Of a stretch of 53,500 nt of DNA, positions 24,701 through 32,593 are shown in pieces. Below the pieces are notes generated by a model. That model was given only the letters and a program-made list of their open reading frames with translations, had not been told where the DNA came from and ran no database searches. The DNA comes from Symbiodinium natans (lineage: Eukaryota; Sar; Dinophyceae; Suessiales; Symbiodiniaceae): positions 64,001 to 117,500 of the forward strand of contig CAJNDS010000190.1 in assembly GCA_905221605.1 (NCBI GenBank), in the 5' to 3' direction. The position numbers were made by a program, and so were the translations under genes. Numbering within the stretch: the first letter of the stretch is position 1; each line of letters begins with the position of its first letter.

Positions 24701-27700
24701 GCATTTCTGGGGTTCTTCGAACCCTTAGATCCCTGAACCCCAATCCTAAAACTCTAGATGCTGGACCTGTAAACCCTAAACCCCCCCAACCCTCCCGGTA
24801 GGTCGGCCTCTGGGGACCTTCTTCGTGTGCAGACTCGCAGAGAAAGTAAAGGCCAACCCCATGGTTATGGTAAGCGCCAAAGGCTTGTCCCATGACTAGT
24901 AGAAACCCGCCATCAGGGCCCAGATGGAGATCCTAAATTTGGGATGTTCCCCCTTATACTAACAGTCCCTAGTAGGAATTATCGTACCCCTATTTTGATC
25001 CGTACTAGCAAAGGGGGAACAACCCAATCCTCCCTGAACCCTAAATCCAATCCTAAACCCTAAGCCCTAGACGCTAAACCTGGTACGGGCCGGAATTGAG
25101 ATCCTAAACCCTAAAGCCCAAACGCTGCGGTCCCCCGTGCGCCTTTCCAGCTTCCCCACGCGGAGAAGCCGCACCAGGCGAATGAGCCGGAGAGTGCGCA
25201 AGAAGCGGCCTGGTCATAGGGTTTAGGGTTGAGGGTTGAGGGTTGAGGGTTTAGGGCTGAAGGTTTAGGGTTAAGAGCGGCCTGGTGAAGGGACGAAGAG
25301 GGCGTTCGGGGCTTTTCAGGGTTCAGGCCCACAACACTTTCAGGGTTTGGGGGGCAGAGCTCCCTAAACCCTCAACCCTGAAAGACAAACTAAACCCTAA
25401 ACCCTAAACCCTAAACCCTGAAAAACAACAAACCCTAACCACTAAACACTAAACCCTAAACCCTAGGTCCGAACCCAAAACCTTAAACTCCCTAGTGGTT
25501 TGCCTACCGTCTTCTCTGAGCCTCATAGTCTTTCAGGGGTTAGGGTTTAGGGGTTTGAGGGTTCTTAAACACTAAACACTCAACCCCAAACCCTAAACCC
25601 CAAAACCCTAAACCCCAAACCCTAAACCCCAAACCCTAAACCCTAAACCCCAAACCCTAAACCCTAAACCCTAAACCCCGAGCATGGCAACCCAGGGGCC
25701 AGATCTGAACAGCGGGTTCACATCCGAGGCCAGGAGCTCAAAGGAGAGAAGGGTCACCTTGTTGAGGGGTTTAGGGTTTAGGGTTTAGGGTTTAGGGTTT
25801 AGGGTTTAGGGTTTAGGGTTAGGGTTTAGGGTTTAGGGTTTAGGGTTTAGGGTTCAGGGTTCAGGGTTTAGGGTTTAGGGTTTAGGTCCAGGGCTTAGGG
25901 CTGAGGGTTTGGGGGGTCCCTAAATCGGGTCTAGGGTTTAGGGTTTACGGTGTAGGGTTGTTCGAGGTCCCTAATCTAAGCTGCATCCACGAGTTAAAAC
26001 ATACTTATTACGCGTATGTGGTAGAGGATGGTAGTTGGAAAAGATGAGTGCGGCAAGCGGCATCGACCAAGATCACCAGGCAGTCAACCAGCATCCAAGA
26101 CTCCATGTAGTGCTTCGCCAGCTGCCGTGGCCTTCAGCTTTCCGGGGGCAGCTAAACCAGGTGCCGTTCTTTGCATTGGGAAAACTCAAGACCGACCTTA
26201 TACTAGATAGTTTTTTGTGTAAGCGACTCCATCTTGTTTCTTGACCCCGATCCAAACAACTCATAGAGAAGCAGAAGGAGCCACTTATCCCACACGCTGT
26301 ACACAGAGACCCTGATACCCTCAAATTCAGGAATATACATGAACTCAGATGGACTTAAATACTAAGCCCGATATAGTGCAGGGTTAACGGGCATTAGGCC
26401 CTGGGTAACCCCATAACCCTGTTGTCCTGAGAGTGCCAAGTGCTGCGAAGGTCTCTGACCACAAAACCACAAATCTAAATATGGCAACTGATCAACATAT
26501 TGCTAGCAAAATAGCCCTGTTCTTTACCCTTTACCCTTAGCAACCCGTAGGAACTCAAGGGCATTTCCCGAAGAAGGACCTGCAGATCAACCCTTATATC
26601 CCTTCTGAACTCTAAATTTAAACCTGAGCCTTTAACTGTTTGCACATCTAACCTGTGCTCCGCAGTGGCCACCGCCAAACGGTCCCTGAATTGCCCACCC
26701 CCAAGATTTTGCCTGCACTGCAGCGACTGGCCCAATTATCCTTGCAAACGCATTGCCCACAGTATGCCCCGAAACCTAATCCACACTATTCAATCCTAAC
26801 AACCCAAAGCCCGCTAAACCCTAAACCCTAAACCCTAAACCCTAAACCCTAAACCCTAGACCCTAAACCCTCAATCCTAACAACCCAAAGCCCCAAACAG
26901 TTCAAGGAAGAGAGCCCGACGCCTCAGCTCAATCGCGCCCCCGATCTGCACGCCAAAGAGGATGTGCAGGGGGGCGTCGACGACCCAGAAAACCTGGGTG
27001 TAGGGTTTAGGGTTCAGAGTTTAGGGTTCAGGGTTTAGGGTTTAGTGTTTAGGGTTTCGGGTTTGCTTCCTGTCGGTTCTTTCAGGGGTTTAGGGTTTAG
27101 GGTTGGACCTAGTAGTTTTCAGCTTAGCTTCTTAGGAATTCTTTCAGGGGTTCAGGGTTTAGGATTTGAATAGGTTTAGGGTTTGGGGCCTTTCCAGGGC
27201 CTCTAGGCCCCTTAAAGTGTGGGGGGTTGAACCTGTTTAGGGTCTTCTGGGCCTGTCCTTGGCGGTGAAGCCTGGACTCTGGATACCTGCACGCATCCAA
27301 GAAGCGGAGGAGACGACAGCCACCGCAAAGATCACCTGCACTTGTTATTGGGTGTAGGGGTTTAGGGGTTCAGGGGTTTAGGGGTTCAGGGGTTCAGGGT
27401 TCAGGGGTTTAGGGGTTTCAGGGGTTCAGGGGTTTAGGGGTTTAGGGGTTTAGGGGTTTAGGGGTTTAGGGGTTTGGGGGTTTAGGGGTTTAGGGGTTTA
27501 GGGGTTTAGGGGTTTAGGGGTTTAGGGGTTTAGGGGTTTAGGGGTTTAGGGGTTTCCAATCTCCTAGGGCATCTCACGAAAGGCCAAACTTTGGGACTAT
27601 GTGGGGAATGGCTTGAGTGCAATGCTGCATTGACTTTTGCAGGGCAAGGGGGGCCTGTAAAGACAGGTTTGAGGGCACAAAGAAGTGGTAGACTTTTTTG

Positions 27701-28574
27701 GGGCGGCGGCCAGGCGAGCTCTAAATCAACCAATACTCCTCAGCACCTCGCGGGGCGACCCTTTCTAATGCCTGTGCCCTAAACCCCAAAGCCGAGAACA
27801 ACCTAGGAATACTAAAAGGTGCCCTGAACTCTAAACCCTAAACCCTGAACCCTGAACCCTGAACCCTAAACCCTAAACCCTAAACGCTAAACCCTAAACC
27901 CTAAACCCTAAACCCTAAACCGTTGAAAGAGGCTCATCAAAGGGAATCCAACTTGCCCCCAAACAAAAGTGGAATCAGAGCCTCCTCTGGCTCTTCAAAA
28001 TCCTGGACCCCAAAACACCCCTTACTCAGGGTTTAGGGTTGAGGGTTTAGGGTTTAGGGTTCAGGGTTTAGGGTTTAGGGCCTAGGGTTCAGCGAGAAAG
28101 TAGGCAGGCTCCTGCCCACACCCAAAGAAGGTGATAGCTGCAGCGACCCTGGCTACAACCCCAATTACTGACTACCCACGCACCTCCCAAGCAGGCCCGT
28201 TCACTTGCTGGTTCCCCATTCCCGAAGCCCGAAACCGTAAACCCTACATCCTCCATGAAGCGCAAGTCAAGTCCTTCCCCTAAACCCTAAACCCTAATTA
28301 AACCCTAAACCCTAAACCCTAAATTCTAAACCCTAAACCCTCAGTCAGTCACCCCCAAACCATCCGTGGCGCCCCCCGCACATGCCGCAAAAAGAAAACC
28401 GGGCTGGGAGCTTGGGCCGAGCGATGAAAAGGGGATAATATGAGTAGCGTAGATCCCAATGCCGCTGCGGGGATGAAAAGGGTTTAGGGTTTAGGGTAGT
28501 TTCGCATGATTTCCTGACATCGGGCTGAAACAGGGATGCTGCTAGTAATTCTTGAGGCTCCCCGTGTTAGGACC

Positions 28575-28606
<32 letters not shown>

Positions 28607-31149
28607 ACCCTAAACCCTAAACCCCAAACCTCAGGCTTCAGGAGCCTGAGCCCAAGTCTTGCACAAACCTTGCCGGGCCTGGGCAAAGTTTCCCACAGGG
28701 AACATTTCCTTGGTTGCTCTTCGAGGTTAGAGTTGCAAGGTTCGGGGTTCAGGGTTTCTCTCAGCCCCACGAAAAAGCCTAAACCCTAAACCCTAAACCC
28801 TAAACCCTAAACCCTAAACCCTAAACCCTAAACCCTGAACCCTAAACCCTAATGTTGACTTCACATTAATGATTCCCGCTACAATTGTAAAATCCAGCTG
28901 CCGGAACACAATATTGTAACCCGCCACAATTGTAAAATCCAACCCGGAAAATTCGTTTTTTACGTAGTGGTACTACTACCTAATACTAAAACTAATACTA
29001 CGTCCTACCAGGATTTAGGCGAACATTATTGAGGAGGCCCTGGCCGGAGAGATTGATCAATGAAGGGGGGGGTTTATTAATGCGAAGTCAACATTAAACC
29101 CTAAACCCTAAACCCTAAACCCTAAACCCTAAACCCTAAACCCTAAACCCTAAACCCTAAACCCTAGGACTTTTCGGAACGATTCGGAGCTTGTGGCCCG
29201 AGGCGGCCTCCGAAGGCCTCTTAAGCCGCACGCCCTCTGCCTATCCACCAACACCCCAAAACAAGGTTTAGAGTAGGGACGGGCATCGGCTGGCTTACAG
29301 AAGAAAACCTGGAATAATCAATTTTTGAAAAATTTCTGAAAAGATTTCTGAAAAAAAAAAACTCTGACTCCAAAAACATTTCCGGAAAAAAGTCTTAAAT
29401 GTTTTCGCGCTAGAAAAAATCAGACTTTTTTCAGAAACTCCGAATCCCAGCTCCAGTGGCTGGAAAATCAGAAAAACCATGGCATATACAGCATATTTCT
29501 GAATTATTTCCTGATTTTCTCTGAATTCTGATCTCCCCGCCCCCCCGCCTCCCCGCCCCCCCCAACCCCTGTGGCCCTGGAGGGGGCATGTCAAAAAAAA
29601 TCAAACAAGTGCTGTGTATGCCATGCTTTTCTGACTCTCTATGCCCCATGGCGGGCATCCGGACCAGAATTTTTTTCAGAAATTTCTGGGCATCCGGAAC
29701 GGGGAGGGAAATCAGAAAAAGCATGGTATATACAGCATATTTCTGAATTATTTCGGATTGTTTTTCTGAATTCTGATCTCCCGCTCCTAGCGGAGCATTT
29801 TCAGAAAAATCTTCACGCCGAAGCAGATTCAGAAAATAAATCAGAAACTTTTCACAGACCAGAACAACAATCAGAAACTTTTTCAGAAATATTTCAGGAA
29901 AAAAATCAGATCCGCATTTGCTTGATAAGCCAGCGGTGCCAGTTGCTAGTTTAGAGTCTGGGGTCTCGCGTTTAGGGTTTAGGGCTCGGGGTTTGCGGCC
30001 CTGGGGTTTGGGGTTTGGGGTTTAGGGTAGACGCAGACCACGTAAAGTCCTACACCCTAAACCCTAAACCTTACAAACCTTTTCAATCCTAAGCCCGAAA
30101 CCCTAAACCCTAAACCCTGACTTGGGGATAAGGCTCCAGAGGAATGGTCGCCGTATCCCAGATGATGAACCACGTGGCCATCATGGCCCACACGAACTGC
30201 ACCTTTGAAGCTTCTCTGTTTAGGGTTCAGGGTTTAGGGTTTGGGGTTTAGGGTTGAGAGTTTGGGGTTTAGGGTTTGGGGTTTAGGGTTGAGGGTGGTT
30301 TAGGGTTTAGGGTTTGGGGTTTAGGGTTTGGGGTTTAGGGTTGAGGGTGGTTTAGGGTTTAGGGCTTGGGCTTTGCGGTTGAGATCTGAGGGTTTAGGGG
30401 ATTGAGGGTTTTGGGTTGAGGGTTTCGGGAGGGTTTGGTTTTGGGTTTTGTGTCTTTGGGTTGAGGGTTTAGGGGAGGTTGTGGGTTTCATAAAGGCGGT
30501 TCCCTCCTTTTAAGGATACCCAACAAGAATGCAGCTTTGCATTCACGGTATTTTCGGGCACCCCCCCCCCCCAAAAAGGAGCCATTATTTCCGGCGATGG
30601 TATAGGATCCCTTAGGTCGTTGCAACCCGAAACCCTCAACCCTAAACCCTAAACCCTAACCCCTAACCCCTAAACCCTAAACCGATTGAGGCTTGGGGTA
30701 GGGGGTTTCTTCAAGCTCCAGCTGGGACTCGCATCTGCCGTGTCTTTCTTGGATTTGCTTGAGTATTCTCCAGGGTACTGGGTTGAGGCACCACAAACAA
30801 AACCCTAAACCCTAAACCCTAAACCCTAAACCCGAAACCCGAAACCCGAAACCTAAACCCACTAAACACCAAGCCCTGAGCCCAATCAGGGCGGCCGTTC
30901 TCGTTGCTGGGAGCCCTGCATGGTCTCCCCAGCGAAAGAGGTGCAGTTTTTGTGTTGTCGCATGTTATCTTTTTCTTGAGTCTGACCCTCGAAACCCTAA
31001 ACCCTAAACCCTGAACCCCCCTGAACCCTGAACCCTGAACCCTGAACCCCGCGACGCTCCGAACAAACCGAGTTCGATGTGGAGCCTGGCTGTCGGGGCC
31101 CACGACGTAGGGCTGCAGGAAAGAATCGTCTTGGTATGTGTCGTTGAAC
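7565..31149 (-). CDS. Six-transmembrane voltage-/cyclic-nucleotide-gated-type cation channel, multi-exon
   Basis: Twenty-eight minus-strand exons joined by hand keep one frame (about 467 codons). Exons: 31086-31149, 30137-30202, 29191-29217 (least sure), 27291-27335, 26923-26993, 26059-26131, 25706-25757, 25143-25209, 24624-24679, 22988-23036, 22348-22429, 20806-20855, 19993-20040, 19182-19217, 17743-17838, 16364-16409, 15965-15985, 15409-15444, 14525-14581, 13262-13321, 13086-13121, 12684-12719, 11573-11605, 10178-10213, 9165-9189, 8394-8425, 7784-7849, 7565-7600. All begin with G after AG; donors are GC, GA or GT. The order is S1-S4, S5-pore-S6, C-linker, CNB-like domain, as in KCNH/HCN/CNG channels. 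Product: a plasma or organelle membrane cation channel; the ion is not known. The 5' and 3' ends are unresolved. Introns are filled with telomere-like arrays. Confidence 0.87.
7601..8393. repeat. Channel introns with telomere-like words
   Basis: 7650-7715 is (TTTAGGG)n with variants, just upstream (in sense) of the 7565-7600 exon. 8290-8335 is CCCTAAA/CCCTGAA. Unique sequence between them holds exon 7784-7849. Confidence 0.7.
8431..8551. repeat. Interstitial telomeric array (TTTAGGG)n
   Basis: About 17 units with an internal block of TTAGGGC variants. It begins 6 bp beyond the acceptor of exon 8394-8425. Confidence 0.9.
9440..9925. repeat. Degenerate trinucleotide-rich block
   Basis: The plus strand is rich in ACT, GTT, ATT and TGC triplets (TACTACTG-like words). 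This gives an open frame at 9701-9925 of Thr, Val, Ser and Leu that I take as a low-complexity shadow. Similar blocks occur at 14740-14960, 17030-17100 and 32760-32960, all within channel introns or between exon candidates. Confidence 0.5.
10218..10500. repeat. Long interstitial telomeric array (TTTAGGG)n
   Basis: About 35 units, mostly perfect, decaying to TTTGGGG variants at the right end. It starts 5 bp beyond the first base of channel exon 10178-10213 and so fills the 3' end of the preceding intron. Confidence 0.95.
11300..11413. repeat. TA/GTAC-rich microsatellite
   Basis: Alternating (TA)n, (GT)n and self-complementary GTAC words. It gives a Tyr/Ile-rich open frame on the plus strand, rejected as a gene. 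Confidence 0.7.
12765..12822. repeat. Telomere-variant block (CCTAAAG)n
   Basis: About six CCTAAAG units after CCCTAAA/CCCGAAA units, in the channel intron between 13086 and 12719. A similar block lies at 14440-14465. Confidence 0.85.
13086..16409 (-). CDS. Channel exons for the C-linker helices
   Basis: 16364-16409 (FFTERNLSLDLFERA), microexon 15965-15985 (VKGALQQ), 15409-15444 (DKLARTRLHESE), 14525-14581 (VVLIAGVPERIKVQLHKDV), 13262-13321 (EMYLSALLRLQIWP and on) and 13086-13121 (DLDFLQSVCLRA). The helix spacing from MRSVRREQ to NLSLDL equals that of ordinary CNG/KCNH C-linkers as I recall them. The 21-bp microexon is supported by phase, by the AG|G acceptor and by filling a gap of the right length. 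Confidence 0.82.
17222..17394. repeat. (CGTACATA)n and (CA)n microsatellite
   Basis: Tandem CGTACATA and related words with palindromic GTAC cores, ending in about 10 CA units. All four long open frames over it on both strands come from this repeat. Confidence 0.9.
17743..24679 (-). CDS. Channel exons for S5, pore and S6
   Basis: 24624-24679 and 22988-23036 give S5 (IANRFLSTYSLMALR, then YLAIMLAMNHLIACCW). 22348-22429 continues YGVGSW and the turret. 20806-20855 gives the pore helix (SLHWSLTQ), 19993-20040 the filter region (FTPSTNPIAP), 19182-19217 and 17743-17838 give S6 (FYAIWVILLAMA, then CFSSFIGSI) and the start of the C-linker (MRSVRREQLLQETK). There is no GYG or GFG filter, so K+ selectivity cannot be assumed. 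Donors in order are GA, GC, GA, GT, GT, GT, GT. The join across 19182/17838 restores an unbroken S6. Confidence 0.9.
17845..18080. repeat. Interstitial telomeric array (TTTAGGG)n
   Basis: About 28 units with variants at both ends. It forms the acceptor side of the intron upstream of channel exon 17743-17838. The donor side of the same intron carries (CCCTAAA)n at 19028-19125. Confidence 0.95.
19028..19331. repeat. Opposed telomeric arrays around a 36-bp exon
   Basis: (CCCTAAA)n at 19028-19125 and (TTTAGGG)n at 19240-19331 face each other across channel exon 19182-19217. This is the commonest layout around exons in this window. Confidence 0.95.
20441..20503. repeat. (CT)n microsatellite
   Basis: Near-continuous CT dinucleotides with a few G interruptions, in a channel intron. 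Confidence 0.9.
21414..21960. repeat. Telomeric array followed by TTTAGAGG and TTTGGGG variant block
   Basis: 21414-21624 is about 30 TTTAGGG units with one TTTTGGG interruption. 21733-21895 is an 8-mer array close to TTTAGAGG (with CTTAGAGG runs). 21895-21960 is a mix of TTTGGGG and TTAGGGG. It lies in the intron between channel exons 22348-22429 and 20806-20855. Confidence 0.9.
22247..22612. repeat. Opposed telomeric arrays around channel exon 22348-22429
   Basis: (CCCTAAA)n at 22247-22337 and (TTTAGGG)n with variants at 22437-22612. They lie within about 10 bp of the exon borders on both sides. Confidence 0.95.
23540..23725. repeat. Direct repeats with C homopolymers
   Basis: A word set (poly-C, then TTTGCAAACAC, then CATGATGGGTTTC) recurs at about 23545, 23630 and 23680, with GCCTTGAAGCAAGCTTGC-like words after it. 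It lies in a channel intron and makes a stop-poor plus frame that I reject. Confidence 0.6.
23862..24056. repeat. Polypyrimidine tract (CTTC/CTTG/CCCT)n
   Basis: About 195 bp almost purely pyrimidine on the plus strand, with a few G and A interruptions. The pre-mRNA of the minus-strand gene would be purine-rich here. It produces Pro/Ser/Leu and Glu/Gly/Lys open frames by composition alone. Confidence 0.85.
25143..30202 (-). CDS. Channel exons for the voltage-sensor domain (S1-S4)
   Basis: S1 is in 30137-30202 (VQFVWAMMATWFIIWD, then IPL). The likely S1-S2 link is 29191-29217 (AFGGRLGPQ). S2 spans 27291-27335 and 26923-26993 (VIFAVAVVSSASWMR and VFWVVDAPLHILFG). The S2-S3 link and S3 are in 26059-26131 (PRQLAKHYMESWMLVDCLV). 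The S3-S4 region is 25706-25757. S4 is 25143-25209, reading RFLRTLRLIRLVRLLRVG with arginine at nearly every third place, the voltage-sensor pattern. The 3' border of 26059-26131 has three possible donors (after 26065, 26062 or 26059). The 5' border of the next exon, 24624-24679, could also be 24675. Confidence 0.87.
25590..25890. repeat. Opposed telomeric arrays around channel exon 25706-25757
   Basis: (CCCTAAA)n/(CCCCAAA)n at 25570-25680 and (TTTAGGG)n at 25767-25890, including one 6-mer slip (TTAGGG). Confidence 0.95.
27357..27554. repeat. 8-mer array (TTTAGGGG)n
   Basis: About 24 units of TTTAGGGG with TTCAGGGG variants in its first half. It sits on the acceptor side of the intron upstream of exon 27291-27335. 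Confidence 0.95.
28774..29166. repeat. (CCCTAAA)n array split by an inserted element
   Basis: Array units at 28774-28850 and 29096-29166 are in the same orientation. They are separated by the element with terminal inverted repeats at 28851-29095, so the array looks like the original target. Confidence 0.9.
28851..29095. mobile_element. MITE-like element with 20-bp terminal inverted repeats
   Basis: The left end 28851-28870 and the reverse complement of the right end 29076-29095 agree at 19 of 20 bases (AATGTTGACTTC and on). The inside is 205 bp, non-coding, and has an imperfect duplication of ACAATTGTAAAATCCA (about 28881-28896 and 28927-28942). The element interrupts a (CCCTAAA)n array inside a channel intron. 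A target duplication cannot be resolved because the target is itself repetitive. Its size and ends fit a non-autonomous DNA transposon; small TIR elements of this kind also act as introners in dinoflagellates. Confidence 0.8.
29281..29960. repeat. TCAGAAA-rich repeat region with long duplications
   Basis: A block of about 75 bp (GCATATACAGCATATTTCTG and neighbours) occurs at about 29462-29540 and again at 29709-29783. A shorter inverted copy lies near 29605-29632. The rest is scattered TTTCTGA/TCAGAAA words. The 127-codon plus frame and the 97-99-codon minus frames follow from these words. I see no telomeric repeats and no exon. Confidence 0.65.
30219..30480. repeat. Variant telomeric array (TTTAGGG/TTTGGGG/TTGAGGG)
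   Basis: Mixed variants with an internal duplication of about 60 bp (a GGGTTGAGGGTGG word at about 30287 and 30346). It begins 17 bp beyond the first base of channel exon 30137-30202, on its acceptor side. Confidence 0.85.
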
Positions 31150-31155
31150 CTGCTG

Positions 31156-31253
31156 TAGGGTTTAGGGTTTAGGGTTTAGGGTTTAGGGTTTAGGGTTTAG
31201 GGTTTAGGGTTTAGGGTTTAGGGTTTCGGGTTTAGGGTTTAGGGTTTAGGGCT
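31156..31253. repeat. Interstitial telomeric array (TTTAGGG)n
   Basis: About 14 units on the acceptor side of exon 31086-31149. Confidence 0.95.
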
Positions 31254-32590
31254 CAGTTCATAAGCCCTCACAAACGTGTACACTTTCGGTTCTATAGGGG
31301 ATTATGGTATCCCAAAAAGTGTGAGAAGTGTACTCACTCAGCTCCTGAGTGGAGTTAAAGGTTTGAGAGCTTAGGGGGTCGGGCTCTAGGGCTTCAGGCT
31401 TACGATTTAAGCCTTAGAGGTTAGGGTCTAGGTGAGGGAATTTGGGGCCACTGGGGTTTAGGCGCTCAGCGTTTCGGAGCTGGAGGGCTTTGGGTTGAGG
31501 GTTTAGGGTTTAGGGTTGTGGGCCTTGGTGGGAGCACACAGCAAGGCGAACACATAAGGACGGTCCGGGCAAAACCACAACACCCTAACTTTGAAATCCC
31601 TTGAGCCATAAACCACAAACCCTGAAATCTCGTAAGCCCTGCACACTGAAATCCTTAGAAGCCCTAAACCCTAAACCCTAAACCCTAAACCCTAAACCCT
31701 TAACCCTGACCCTAAACCCTAAACCCCAAACCCCAAACCCTAAGCCGTAACCCATGAAGTGACCATGCCCTGCATCAACTCCTCGCCGAAGCCGCGCTCA
31801 CTTCCATGCACGACACCCCCACTTCGAAGGGTTCAGGGTTTAGGGTTGTAGGGTTTAGGGTTGTAGAGTTTAGGGTTTAGGGTTTAGGGTTTCGGGTTTA
31901 GGGTTTCGGGTTTAGGGTTTAGGGTTTCGGGTTTAGGGTTTCGGGTTTAGGGAGGAGGGTTTCAAAGCTTTGGGGCTTCGGCTGGCTGAGCCGCTAAGAA
32001 CATCCTTCCGCCCCTCCTCAGCCTGCAACACCACACCTCAACAGCCCAACACACGCTAACCTGATCCCGAAGAAGAGAGAATCCCGAAATAGCCCGCATT
32101 CTAGCTTCTCAGAAGGAAGGCCTAGTCCTTACACCCTAAACCCGGATCGCACCGACTTCCTCTGGGTCGAGTCGCCTGAAGGAGCCCGTTCCATTGTGGG
32201 TGCGGTTGCGTCCCAAGCGGTACCTTATCATGTCTAGAGCTGTCACCAGGCAACATGTGGGACCCAGACTCCAGGACTAGGAAAGGCTTTAGGGTTTGGG
32301 ACTTCGAGTGTAAGGTTTAGGGTTTGGCAGCCCAGTGGCACCCTTTACCTTTTTTTGTTTCTGGGTCCCCTTCTCAACTAACCAACCAAAACAAGGGCAC
32401 CCCTGTTTTAAGCTGATTTTTTCAGCATGGGTACTGGGCTACTAAGGAAAGGAGAGCCACGGATTCGTTGAGTTTGTTTGGACTGTTAGGTTCCAGTCAG
32501 AGGACGGTAAAGGAACAGCACAACTAAAATGTACCCTTGTTCTTCCTGGTGCGCTGATAGGGTTTAGGGATTAGCGGTCTGGTGGCAGAT
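31254..32590. other. Telomere-like arrays and unassigned islands
   Basis: CCCTAAA words at 31655-31750, TTTAGGG/TTTCGGG at 31830-31950. Minus-strand islands near 31770-31830 (EELMQGM-like) and 32160-32240 are open after AG|G but cannot be joined with confidence. One of them may be the missing exon before 31149. Confidence 0.4.
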
Positions 32591-32593
32591 GAC

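Noticed and set aside
29295-29954. Plus and minus frames of 94-127 codons
   Set aside because: Follow from TCAGAAA words in a repeat region.
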